From Phoronis australis (taxonomy: Eukaryota; Phoronida; Phoronidae), in assembly GCA_002633005.1 (NCBI GenBank), contig NMRA01000152.1, forward strand, positions 1-64,000: a DNA stretch of 64,000 bases, in the 5' to 3' direction. The translations under genes were made by a program, and so were the position numbers. The notes under the pieces were generated by a model. That model saw only the letters and a list, made by a program, of their open reading frames with translations. It made no database searches and was not told the origin of the DNA. Shown piece by piece: positions 22,501-30,259 of the stretch. Position 1 is the first letter of the stretch. Each line of letters opens with the position of its first letter.

Positions 22501-25500
22501 CTGTAGCCACTCTAGATGTTTATCATGGACTGGACTAAGGTCAAAAGCGTTACGTTAAGTATCTTGCCACTAATATTCGGACTTTTCAATTACAAAATCT
22601 GCTTCTCATTTTGATAGAAATTTTGGCCTTTTATACAAATTTTCCAAAAAAAGTCTTATAAAAGTCCAAATTCCTTTCTCATCACGTGTAATATTTTGTA
22701 GCACCACTGGAAATAGTGGAAATTTTGATTAAAATTGTTCATCTCTTTGTATTTAAGTAACACTGTAATAAAAATAATGCAGCAGTTAATCGGTTCTAAC
22801 ATACAAATAAATCTCACATTTGCCCGAGTTACGCGCTAAACAAAAGCTCATTCATAGTTAATGTCAAAAGACAGAAATCCTGACAACGACCGCTGATTGG
22901 CTGATATGTCAGTGACATAGCTAGTGGGGCCTCGACTGCTTTCAGTAGACTCTAGGACCTACTGTACGCTAGGACCTAGCCAAAAGCTAGTCAAAGTTAC
23001 GTGCTCTTATTTAAAATGCACGGCAATATCTCGCGTAATCTCGCAAAGTCTTGCTTTTAAGCTAGGTCCTAGCGTTACTGAACGGGAGGCAGTTTACATT
23101 ACAAAACCATCAATACCGGATCTAAATGAAGTGAAGCCTTAACAACCTACCACTAAGCCAACGATTTCTATTCATAAGCGTCTTTTGTGTGAGTACCTAA
23201 TGTAAATAAAATTAAGCCAGTTTCAGCTCTGCTATTGTCACACTGTCAGGGTACTACTTTTATGACTGAAACAGGACTGGACAAATCCCATAGCCATCTG
23301 TGGCATTTTTACGTTGAGATTTTCAGACAATGTGATGAAAGTCACCAGAAAGTTTCTTGCATTGGTAAAGCAAGTGGTATTTTTCTAGTACACGGTCTCG
23401 ACAGACGAGTTTATGTTTTCTCTCAGTCTCATGTCTTGCACAGCATCCCGATAATCAATACCCTCGCAATGTTTGTATAAATTCGACGTCATTAAGTTGG
23501 TATATCCATCGGTAAAACAACTGGAATTTTTGTAGAAACTGCACCAAATACGAGTAATTCGGTAAAGTAAACAAACCCATTCATGTGCGTTTCTACTTCC
23601 TTGGACGGGAGAGCAAAACCTGTTGAAACCAAGTCTAGAAAAATGATGTCGAGTGGGAGTTGTCAAAAGTTTGCAAGTAGGTTGCCATAACCAATATTTT
23701 CAGGATTGTCTAGTGAGATTATCTGTTGAGAATCATCAATTATCTGAAGTTGGACCGGCCGATGTCCTATTTTACCGGCAAAAATCTGATAGGCTTTGAA
23801 AGGTCCATCGTTGCATGCGTATTTGCGTTTCGTTATCACCTCGATCCGGATTTGGAACTGGGATACCTGTCGTACTAGAAACAAAAGTTGAGTCAACATC
23901 TCTATATGGAACACATAGGCGGATTTAGGGGAGGGGGGCAGGAGGCCCGCCCCCCCCCTCCCCCTTGGGCTGCGGCAAAAATAAAACAGCAAGATNTGTC
24001 CGACTCAGACCACCCCGGCGCGCAATCGTAACAGAACTATGGCTAAGTATTGGCGCTCCCGGTCGATATGTGCATGATACCCCCAGGTGACCGGCAGTGG
24101 CGCTGCAGACTACCACTACGTTTCCGTCGTCTGCTCCATTGTGCACTGATGAAGAAAATTACTTCTGAGTGACGATGAAGACACAGATGCTGCTGGTAAG
24201 GTGCAAATTTTAAAGGAGCTGAAAGTTGAGTTGCTGAAAGTGTCTCAGAAGTTCATCACAAGTCGAGACTAATTCGCAGCACTGGCTGGAGCGTATAACT
24301 ATATAGAACAGACATTACGTCGGACGTTTTGTTTGAGTAGGCTTGTGAACGTACGATCGAGATTAATAAAGCTATTAACTCGAACCAGTCTTCAGTCTAC
24401 CATCGCACCTAAAGCTATTAGAGCACCGGTCTGTTACTACCTGCACCCACCCAAACACAGGGAAAACGTGACAATCTGTAATTACGGATTGCCAATCTGT
24501 TAATACGGATTACTAATCTGTTGATACGGATTGTCAATCTGTTATTACGGATTGCCAAGCTGTTATTACGGATTGCAAGTCTGTTAATACGGATTGTCAA
24601 TGTGTTATTACGGATTACCAATCTGTAGTTACGGATTGACAACCCATTAATAAACATTCGGTTGTGTGTCTTAATTTTCAGAGAGAACAAGGGAGCTAAT
24701 CCGTATAGAATATAATTTCATTTGGGCCTTAGTTATTATGAGATTCTGGTGTCGTTGTCAGCAAATCACAGTGTGTTTATAAGCAGGCGAACGCTTCAAC
24801 GGCAACTTCGAAACATGTGGAGATTACTTCGAGGCAAGAAGCACACACGTTGCTTGCTTTCTTGAGGAACAGGCATCAGGACGCCTACATGTTTATCGGT
24901 CGATACATTGAAGTGGATATCGGCAGGGAAACCCGATGGCATATGATGTAGAGCAAGGAAGAGGCTGCAGAGACGCGTGTATCGAGTAAGGAGTCCTAAT
25001 TTTATGTGGCGTAGTGACTCGTACGATAAACTGAATCATTTTGCACTATATATCAATGACTGCATAGATGAAAACTGAAAGATATTGTGATTGCAAGCGA
25101 ACACAGCAACCAGTGATCCAAAAGTTATTGCTGTTTATTACATCATAAAGTGCAAACAGTGCGCGACAGAAACATGTGTCCAAGGGTGATTAGGGCAGAT
25201 TTCGGAACCGAGAACGTGGACGAGTGCAACGAATGCAGTTGTTTTGCAACAAAATTGTCTTGCTGCATTTGCTGGCAAAAAATTGTCCGTGTTGGTAACA
25301 AGCAGAACAATCGGCGGATTGAGTTTTGGTGGAGTATCTTACGTAAAAACTGTGCCCAATTTTGGATGAGCATTTTTCATAAACTGAAGGACAACGGTGA
25401 ATTCAGCGTCAATTGCTTTCTCTTGCAATAATTAATATATGCCATTTTCTGGTGTTTTAGGAAGAGTTTGACAATGACGGGGGCTTGACGAGAGTGTAAT

Positions 25501-28500
25501 GCCCACCGCATCTCATTCTCGCGTAATTGCCATGGACCATTTGCCGTGCAAGACCTATGCATAATTGTGCAATTTGATGAAATAAAAGAGTGCGAAAGCG
25601 AGTGTACCGTCAATTGCATTTATACTCTTGTTATAGGGACGTGTTTGAGGTGTGCTCCATCTTGATGGCAGAGAGGAGTGTTTCTGTCCCACGCGTGACT
25701 CAAACGAAGGGCTTCATTTATACAAACTTTTTAGAAGAACATTGGTAAACAGAGAGTTAAAAAGCTGAACTATAATTAGCGTGGTAAAATTTCGAAAGGT
25801 CTCTGACGCCCAGAAATTTTCTGTCCAGAAACAGAACAGAGAAACCAAAAAAGTCCAGTCAGCTTTTGAAATGCAGTGTTGATTTTGAATTCGAATTTTT
25901 AAGGACCTACTAGCCGGAACAAGAAAGGCCAAAGGCCATGGTACATTTAACCTTCGTTTGTCACTTCACTTGCATCAGATGTAAAACTGAATCAAGTGTT
26001 ACGGTTTAAGATATTTGATTATGTATGAATTAATTACAACAGTAAACGTTTAGGTCTCAAGCTCACGTTTTGTTGAAGTAAAACTCCAAACCTCCGGACT
26101 GTTGAGCACAGTGATAAGTCTAGCAGCTGCCACATAGCTTGCTTCGTTTACCTTTTCATTCAATCTTAGACGTGCATGTATAACCACGTCCAGAAGGTCT
26201 AACAAAGAAGTGGTTTGACGAAATTGCATGCACGTCCTATTAATACTGCGAGGTACGACGATAGTAGATGTTTGTACAAAAATTGGGAAGGATCTCGACT
26301 TTGTACCTTAAAGCTCCGTGAAGTAGTCGAAGTGAAGCCGAAACTTCAAAGGAGAATACCGTAAACGTTCGGGTTAACGCCCATGCTCAGTTAACCGCCC
26401 ACCCCCCTACTTTAGGTGGATTTTCGATTTAACCGCCCACTGCTCAGTTATGCGCTCCCCTGCGATTTTTGAAGATTTCCAGTTAAGCGCCCACCTCTCG
26501 GTTAAGCGCCCATCCCCGACTTTTAAAGAATGAAGATTTAGCGCCCAGTGCTAAGGAAACGCGCGATTCCCCTACTTGTAGAAGATCGATGATCACAATG
26601 AGCGCAACGACGCCGGGGCCTCCGAGACGGTGGTTTAGCAATGTGAATTACAATACGAGTAACGAGTTATTGTCTAGGGTCATGGACTCACTTCAAAATA
26701 TAATACTTGAACGTTTTTGTCACTTTATTTTCTTCCCATGTTTGCAAAGTTTAAGAACGCCGCCGGCGTCAAAACCTCCGTTTTCAGCGACTTTGTCTGC
26801 CGCGCTGATATTCCGTCTGCAGTGCACTAGATGAAACATATATTCGAAAAAAATCAGAGAAATGTGACAATGGTTTTGCCAACCCTCCAAGTTCTATTAA
26901 GGTGGGAAGCTCTCGTATTTTGAACAAATCTCACAACTCACGGAAAGATGTCAAATACTCAATATTTTAATGAATGTAACTGCGGAGTTATAGATGTGTG
27001 GCAACCGAAGGGACGGTAAAAGTGCCTTACTGGGTTACCGATTTCGTTGCTGCCTATCGATTTCTGAATACAAAGGTTGGCAATAATGTATGTTTGTGTA
27101 TGATCTTGAGGTTATAAAGAACTGCTAGTCAAATTTCGTTTTCCGTTTATTGCATCTCAAACCGGCGTTAGCAGATTTAACTAATGTCGCTGGCTGTCAC
27201 GGTTCTTTACTATTTCTTGCGTCAGCCCCCACGTAAGCGTGACTGTGCGAATTATCGTTTCCACATCCCCTTTTTAGCCATCCAGAATAATTTTGTTTCA
27301 CTCTGATACATTGGCCAGTTTCAGCCTGAGCAAAAATTCTTACCATTCGAGTCTGAAATATCTACGACGTAGACTGACTGAAAATTGGCGATAGTGGGTA
27401 GGAGATGCACGCAGCGACCTACGGGCATGGGCTTAGGGAGCATCGAGCCGGGAAATATCGGAATAGACTTGACATCGCAGTTTTGGGTAACATTGGCAAC
27501 TTAGGAATATCGTAAAGAACTGGGTCTTTAGCCGTANTATTACAAGTGATATAAATAGGATAATCTGGACATCTTGCATGAAAAATAAATGTTTTTCCAC
27601 CACGAAGTTTGGTAAGGTGATCGTTTAGAATAATGAATTGAAACATTGCTGTTTTCTGAAATTTTGTAACATATTTATGCAGTTGCTTGAAATTTTATTC
27701 TTGATCGACGACTGGCTCGACAACCACAATCCTTGTCTTACTTCTTTGCATAGCATGTTTGGCGCAACGGCAAGAGAACAATGCCAGGCTGTCGAGATAA
27801 GACAGCTAGCCGCAGAACCATACGCTGAAAATATCAACGAGTCACGGAGTGTCGACTATAACATCCCAAACACAAAAAACAGCAGAGTTAAGTTTTTCAA
27901 ACTTTTATTACAACCAATTTTAAAACTGCTCTCTTACTCAGAACTTGACAGCTACATATAGTACGAGACTCTAACCATGAATTTGATGTCTGACCTCTGA
28001 AGCTTGCACGCGCGCACTTAAGCAGGGTCACATCTTGAAGCAGTTTTAATTCTAGTGGAGGCTGCATGGTTACTGGTCGTCTGCGCACCGCAGGACGGCA
28101 CGGGGCTATTACTCAGCAGTTTTGTAAATTTAATAGTGAATGTCTAATCTGAGGGCAAGAGAACCTTTGTTGGGATCATCCGCTGTTATGACGTTTTCAC
28201 AGTCATTTGGCGACGTGACGATCAAGCTCTTTGAAAAGGGCTACGCGTTCCGAGTATGATTGTCGTGTCGGGATTTAGATCGCCAGGTAAGATTAACCGC
28301 CCAGGGCGGTTGTCCGTCGTAATAAGCGCCCATGTTCGGTTAACCGCCCATCCCCTACTTTAGGTGGATTTTCGATTTAACCGCCCACTGCTCGGTTAAC
28401 CGCCCTCCCCCGATTTTTTGGATTCGCCAATTTAATCGCCCAGGGCGTTAACCCGAACGATTACGGTAACTCTACTTCACGCCGGCGGGTATTCACGTTC

Positions 28501-29715
28501 AAGAAATGTGTAAACTCTATTCGGTTCATGAATTTATGCGTAATTAGGAACGCTAACACGCCGTAGTAAAAAGAAACAGAAAACGAATAGTTTCATCCAA
28601 ATTATTGACCAATAGTAAGATGGCGCTCCATGTGACGTTAATGCAACGCATGTACATACACAATATGTTTTATTCAAATCACTACGTGTTAAAACATCAT
28701 AGTAGAGAATACAAGTAACTGATTGAATCCGGATATAGATGTTGTATGAGTTAAAGACAAAGAGAGGGAAGTTGTCCTTTTTCGCGCAGCAAACCAACTG
28801 CTGCAAAAGCGAGAGAAAACAAAGCAAAATGAGCTCTTAGAATGTTTAAATAATTTCAATATCGAAATTAAAGTTACAAACATGTACAAAAATATCTACA
28901 AAGGTGTTGTAAAGTTTGTCAAATCTCAGTCCGCAATAGATCAACAAAGTTAGGACTATGGTACTTCCAATACATAGCTACGCGTATGAGCCACTGGTAA
29001 TAGCCAACCATTTGCCAATCCGTCATAACACACTGACAATCCGTAATAAGAGATTGGCAATCCGTATTAAAGATTGCTAATCTATAATTACAGATTGGCA
29101 ATTCTTATTAACAGATTGCCAATTTGTAATTACAGATTGGCAATCCGTAATTACAGATTGACAATAAGATTCAAATTTTGTTTTTTCTTGGCACCAATGG
29201 GCCTTCGTAGTATCCAGAGTCATGGTATGTGTTGATTATAACTCCATGTGCATTATGCATGTTTCGTTCGATTTTATTTGCTGTATTTCGAAATGAGTAG
29301 CTTTTTACGAAGATCGATGTACTATCGCCCCTGTATGCCTATATGCATACCTGGGGCATTCAGGGCGATGTAATTGCCTACCGAACTGGGTACCCGAAAC
29401 GATACCACACTTTCGCTTCCTCCCCCTCTCATGTCTTCACTTGTTCACTACCCCATCGAAACGATCCCTCGTCGCCAATTAAGTTTGCCTACCACCCGAG
29501 ACAACACTTCTCGGCTATATAGGTAAAGGGAAATGGTGCCGGCACCTGTGAGGACAAAAACACCCACCCTGGCTACTGAGGCAGCGTAAGGCTCATCCTT
29601 ACAAATTAATCCTTCCACTGCCACCTTCTGCCATAGTTGTGCTCCGATGCACACACGTACACTTACCGCTAATTCCAGCGCCCACAACAGCGACGTCGCA
29701 TTTCTCAGTGGCCAT
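10377..29715 (-). CDS. MAO: Monoamine oxidase-like flavin amine oxidase (whole gene, 12 exons recognised)
   Basis: Flavin-dependent amine oxidases of this family oxidatively deaminate amines to aldehyde, ammonia and hydrogen peroxide at the mitochondrial outer membrane. Exons, all minus strand: 29715-29667, 21735-21500, 20913-20809, 19741-19650, 18636-18495, 17607-17547, 16722-16474, 16235-16139, 15922-15819, 14435-14338, 12097-11986, 10562-10377. Every intron is GT...AG. After one base is removed in exon 9 the model has 509 residues, against about 520-527 in vertebrate MAOs. Visible landmarks: Rossmann start VVGAGISG (10-17), [18 protein letters not shown] with the catalytic Lys (298), TGGCYT with the FAD-linking Cys (396), and SGYMEG with an aromatic-cage Tyr (434). 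A hydrophobic C-terminal segment matches the MAO tail anchor. About 17-20 residues are missing between exons 11 and 12, so a short exon probably remains unfound. A possible AATAAA lies at 10167-10162. No promoter was recognised. Substrate cannot be inferred. Confidence 0.9.
11085..11195. mobile_element. Short TIR element, family 2, copy 1
   Basis: Shares AAAAAGCAAGACTTCGCGAG, ACACGTGACTTTGACTAG and TAGGTCCTAGCG...ACTGAACG with copies at 22941-23084 and 52664-52777. The left TIR is eroded. Confidence 0.75.
11986..12097 (-). CDS. MAO: MAO-like exon 11
   Basis: Residues 411-448. It contains [20 protein letters not shown], then [14 protein letters not shown], the C-terminal FAD-binding motif of MAO. 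The acceptor is TTTCCAG and the donor GTACAC. If the donor is skipped, translation ends three codons later at a TAG (11976-11974), which would give a form without the membrane anchor. Confidence 0.9.
12126..12822. mobile_element. TIR element directly upstream of MAO-like exon 11
   Basis: The left end (CGTCCCATTTACACCACAAA, then GTTGACACGG) is mirrored by the right end (CCAAAAGTTAATGTCTAAAC, then GGGAC) over about 80 bp with mismatches. The interior includes low-complexity GGGGAGGAGGGGGTGG and a CAACAA/ATAATA stretch. There is no transposase. It lies about 29 bp from the splice acceptor at 12098. Confidence 0.6.
13140..14170. repeat. Degenerate long-unit repeat array, copy 1
   Basis: At least four diverged units of roughly 160-220 bp carry AAATTGCC(A)CTAGG, GTCAAATCCGTNNGAAAAT, a CTCCTTAAYAGAAAC stretch, TTTCATGAAAA and CCAAATACACAGAGACAAA. 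The same unit forms the array at 49990-51270. It lies in the intron between MAO-like exons 11 and 10. Confidence 0.65.
14338..14435 (-). CDS. MAO: MAO-like exon 10 (covalent FAD cysteine)
   Basis: Residues 379-410, with [20 protein letters not shown] followed by PPGVMTRFG. Cys 396 matches the FAD-linked Cys (397 in human MAO-B), and the next Tyr is an aromatic-cage residue. An in-frame TAG just upstream of CCA fixes the acceptor in phase 0. The donor is GTATAG. Confidence 0.93.
14510..14740 (-). other. Unidentified open frame of about 76 codons in a MAO-like intron
   Basis: Open from a TAG to the stop at 14512-14510. Residue use looks protein-like: [20 protein letters not shown], then [20 protein letters not shown] and [16 protein letters not shown]. 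An acceptor-like TTTTAG lies just before it. I do not recognise the family. It may be a transposon-derived fragment or an alternative exon. Confidence 0.35.
15073..15480 (+). mobile_element. Penelope-like element fragment with GIY-YIG endonuclease domain
   Basis: The open frame 15073-15354 encodes [20 protein letters not shown], then [12 protein letters not shown] and [15 protein letters not shown]. This matches the pattern Y(I/V)GxTxxxLxxRxxxH...ELLxxESLxIQ of the GIY-YIG nuclease carried by Penelope-like retroelements. A GATGATGTCTCATGAATAGA tail and CGAAACGTTGATTGAAC follow, typical of sequence after such ORFs. No RT domain was seen. It lies antisense in a MAO-like intron. Confidence 0.7.
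15819..15922 (-). CDS. MAO: MAO-like exon 9, with an apparent one-base frameshift
   Basis: The 5' half reads [12 protein letters not shown] in the frame set by exon 8, like MAO RKLAHLTKEER. The 3' half resembles MAO only one frame over ([10 protein letters not shown]), and only that frame is in phase with exon 10. Removing one base repairs it. The five-base A run of the coding strand (plus-strand T run at 15865-15869) is the likeliest place. The acceptor is TTTACAG and the donor GTAAGT. Confidence 0.7.
16139..16235 (-). CDS. MAO: MAO-like exon 8
   Basis: Residues 312-343, including [14 protein letters not shown] and [11 protein letters not shown]. It aligns with the MAO stretch that ends in TKPDGSLPAIMG. 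The acceptor is TTTGTAG and the donor GTAAGA, phase 2. Confidence 0.82.
16474..16722 (-). CDS. MAO: MAO-like exon 7 (catalytic lysine)
   Basis: Residues 229-311. It contains [10 protein letters not shown], then [20 protein letters not shown], then [20 protein letters not shown]. The Lys of GRCIKS falls at residue 298, matching the conserved Lys near the flavin N5 (296 in human MAO-B). The acceptor is TTCCAG and the donor GTTTGT, phase 1. Confidence 0.93.
17547..17607 (-). CDS. MAO: MAO-like exon 6
   Basis: Residues 209-228, reading [20 protein letters not shown]. This matches the short MAO segment with KFVGGSGQ. The acceptor is TTTACAG and the donor GTATTG, phase 1. Confidence 0.85.
18495..18636 (-). 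CDS. MAO: MAO-like exon 5
   Basis: Residues 161-208. It contains [20 protein letters not shown] and the ENGGQ end, matching EPHEVSALWFLWYVKQCGG in MAO. The acceptor follows CCCACATTTCAG and the donor is GTGAGA. The 80-bp-arm hairpin at 18738-18905 sits just upstream in the intron. Confidence 0.9.
18738..18905. repeat. Near-perfect hairpin: two 80-bp arms and an A8 loop
   Basis: The left arm 18738-18817 and right arm 18826-18905 are reverse complements with one mismatch seen (GATCAACC versus GATCAACT). The loop is AAAAAAAA. It lies in the MAO-like intron between exons 4 and 5. It is either a palindromic mobile element or a recent inverted duplication. Confidence 0.95.
19650..19741 (-). CDS. 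MAO: MAO-like exon 4
   Basis: Residues 131-161. It reads [20 protein letters not shown] and ends TTFWTQ, matching the MAO stretch with IPTDAPW, HADKWD and WTK. The acceptor is TTTCAG and the donor GTACGT, phase 2. Confidence 0.88.
20640..20745. repeat. Inverted repeat next to MAO-like exon 3
   Basis: TGTGCATGTGCAAACTTCAG (about 20653) and CTGAAGTCTGCACATGCGCA (about 20724) are imperfect inverse copies about 50 bp apart. Confidence 0.6.
20809..20913 (-). CDS. MAO: MAO-like exon 3
   Basis: Residues 96-130, from [15 protein letters not shown] to [14 protein letters not shown]. It aligns with the MAO segment holding the FPPVWNP and MDDMG motifs. The acceptor is TTTTCAG and the donor GTAGAA. An open frame continues past the donor, but the conserved next residues lie in exon 4. 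Confidence 0.85.
21500..21735 (-). CDS. MAO: MAO-like exon 2
   Basis: Residues 17-95. It contains [20 protein letters not shown], then [20 protein letters not shown], which are the FAD-contact segments conserved in MAO. The acceptor reads TTCCAG and the donor GTAAGT after QYRRN. It is separated from exon 1 by an intron of about 7.9 kb full of repeats. Confidence 0.93.
22190..22700 (-). mobile_element. LINE ORF2 C-terminal fragment
   Basis: Minus-strand translation gives [20 protein letters not shown], then [18 protein letters not shown] and [13 protein letters not shown]. This fits the C-terminal LINE pattern LxWxQxRIxHxIxGTN...DxCxxC...ExxxHLFxxC. Stops and shifts show decay. The plus-strand 64-codon ORF here is a shadow. 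Confidence 0.75.
22941..23084. mobile_element. Short TIR element, family 2, copy 2
   Basis: Inverted relative to the other copies. It contains CTAGGACCTAGCCAAAAGCT, then AGTCAAAGTTACGTG, TCTCGCGTAATCTCGC and AGGTCCTAGCGTTACTGAAC. Confidence 0.8.
23910..23980. repeat. Fragment of repeat A (GGCGGAT family), inverted
   Basis: GGCGGATTTAGGGGAGGGGG resembles the reverse of the right end of repeat A at 38992, 46101 and 57876. A G/C run follows, and a single N occurs at 23996. Confidence 0.5.
24474..24660. repeat. 21-bp tandem array, orientation 1
   Basis: About eight units follow AATCTGTTATTACGGATTGCC. Each unit is itself nearly palindromic: AATCTGTAATTACGGATT reads AATCCGTAATTACAGATT on the other strand. 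A matching array in the opposite orientation lies at 28995-29165. Confidence 0.9.
24820..25434 (+). mobile_element. DDE integrase-type transposable element fragment
   Basis: Plus-strand translation gives [16 protein letters not shown], then [20 protein letters not shown]. Further on it gives [25 protein letters not shown] and [19 protein letters not shown]. This matches the integrase-core proteins with RRxY..GPNxxWHxDxYDKLKxFG, RADxGTEN and RIExWWxxLR that are common in marine animal genomes. The three acidic positions (DSYDKL, RADFG, RIEFWW) are present, but stops and a deletion after GTENV show decay. Confidence 0.75.
26361..26560. repeat. GTTAACCGCCCA repeat, copy 1
   Basis: Begins CCGTAAACGTTCGGGTTAAC, then repeats variants of TTAACCGCCCA five or more times and contains CTACTTTAGGTGGATTTTCG. 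The paired copy at 28285-28472 ends in the inverse of that first 20-mer. Confidence 0.75.
27638..27961 (+). other. 107-codon open frame, unrecognised
   Basis: Contains [20 protein letters not shown] and later [15 protein letters not shown]. The first part faintly recalls P-element-type transposases, but the resemblance is too weak to name. It lies in the large MAO-like intron 1 on the opposite strand. Confidence 0.25.
28285..28472. repeat. GTTAACCGCCCA repeat, copy 2
   Basis: It shares an identical run (CTACTTTAGGTGGATTTTCG, then ATTTAACCGCCCACTGCTC) with copy 1. It ends GGGCGTTAACCCGAACGATT and ACGGTAA, the inverse of the start of copy 1. Confidence 0.75.
28995..29165. repeat. 21-bp tandem array, orientation 2
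   Basis: About seven or eight units follow GGCAATCCGTAATTACAGATT, the reverse complement of the unit at 24474-24660. It sits 500 bp from MAO-like exon 1, inside intron 1. Confidence 0.88.
29667..29715 (-). CDS. MAO: MAO-like exon 1 (FAD-binding start)
   Basis: Encodes [16 protein letters not shown] plus the first base of the next codon, followed by a GTAAGT donor. This is the N-terminal beta strand and glycine-rich loop that binds the ADP part of FAD. The ATG at 29715 gives the normal short MAO N-terminus. The phase-1 split joins exon 2 to give GISGL. Confidence 0.88.
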
Positions 29716-29835
29716 TCGATGAAGTTTTTTATCAATGACCCCACTAGAATTGTATAATGGGAACTAATTGAAGGTCAATGTCAATGATATAAATATAGCT
29801 ATGTATATAGCTCATTGGTCAAAGTGTCGGGAGGG

Positions 29836-30020
29836 TATGCACCCTCTAACACAGCGCCACCTATACTGAGAAATGGCCTTGTGGAAACTTAATGAACGAC
29901 GCACGGAATTCTGTGTGTGTGGGCATCAATGCGGCATGCTTGGTCGGAAGTTTGCCGATCACATCGCCACCACTTGAACACTCCTTTTATGCACTATACC
30001 TGTTTGGGCTTAAAGACAGC
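29836..30020. repeat. Interspersed repeat B, copy 2 (5' part)
   Basis: CACCCTCTAACACAGCGCCA, then CTATACTGAGAAATGGCC and CGCATGCTTGGTCGGAAGTT-like text match the left half of copies at 3108 and 57905. The copy breaks off after TTTGGGCTTAAAG. Confidence 0.75.
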
Positions 30021-30259
30021 GTAAAATGAGCCAACAGCCTTTTAGAAATCTTAAATACGTGTACTTTTATGCAACATATCTTTGTTTCGTTTTATTACAC
30101 ACAACCGCTAATTAATTTCTACACATTTTATGTCCTCCACATTATGTGCCCCCATCAGAAACCCCTTTCATTTTCTTGACCTATCACAGTGAACTTGTGT
30201 ATTGACATCATCTTAGACTAGCACATTACCGCACTAACCACAAAGTGAACAGCTGATCG

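Noticed and set aside
24418-24690. 90-codon minus ORF with IRNNRLxIR repeats
   Set aside because: It is a translation of the 21-bp tandem array, whose length is a multiple of three.
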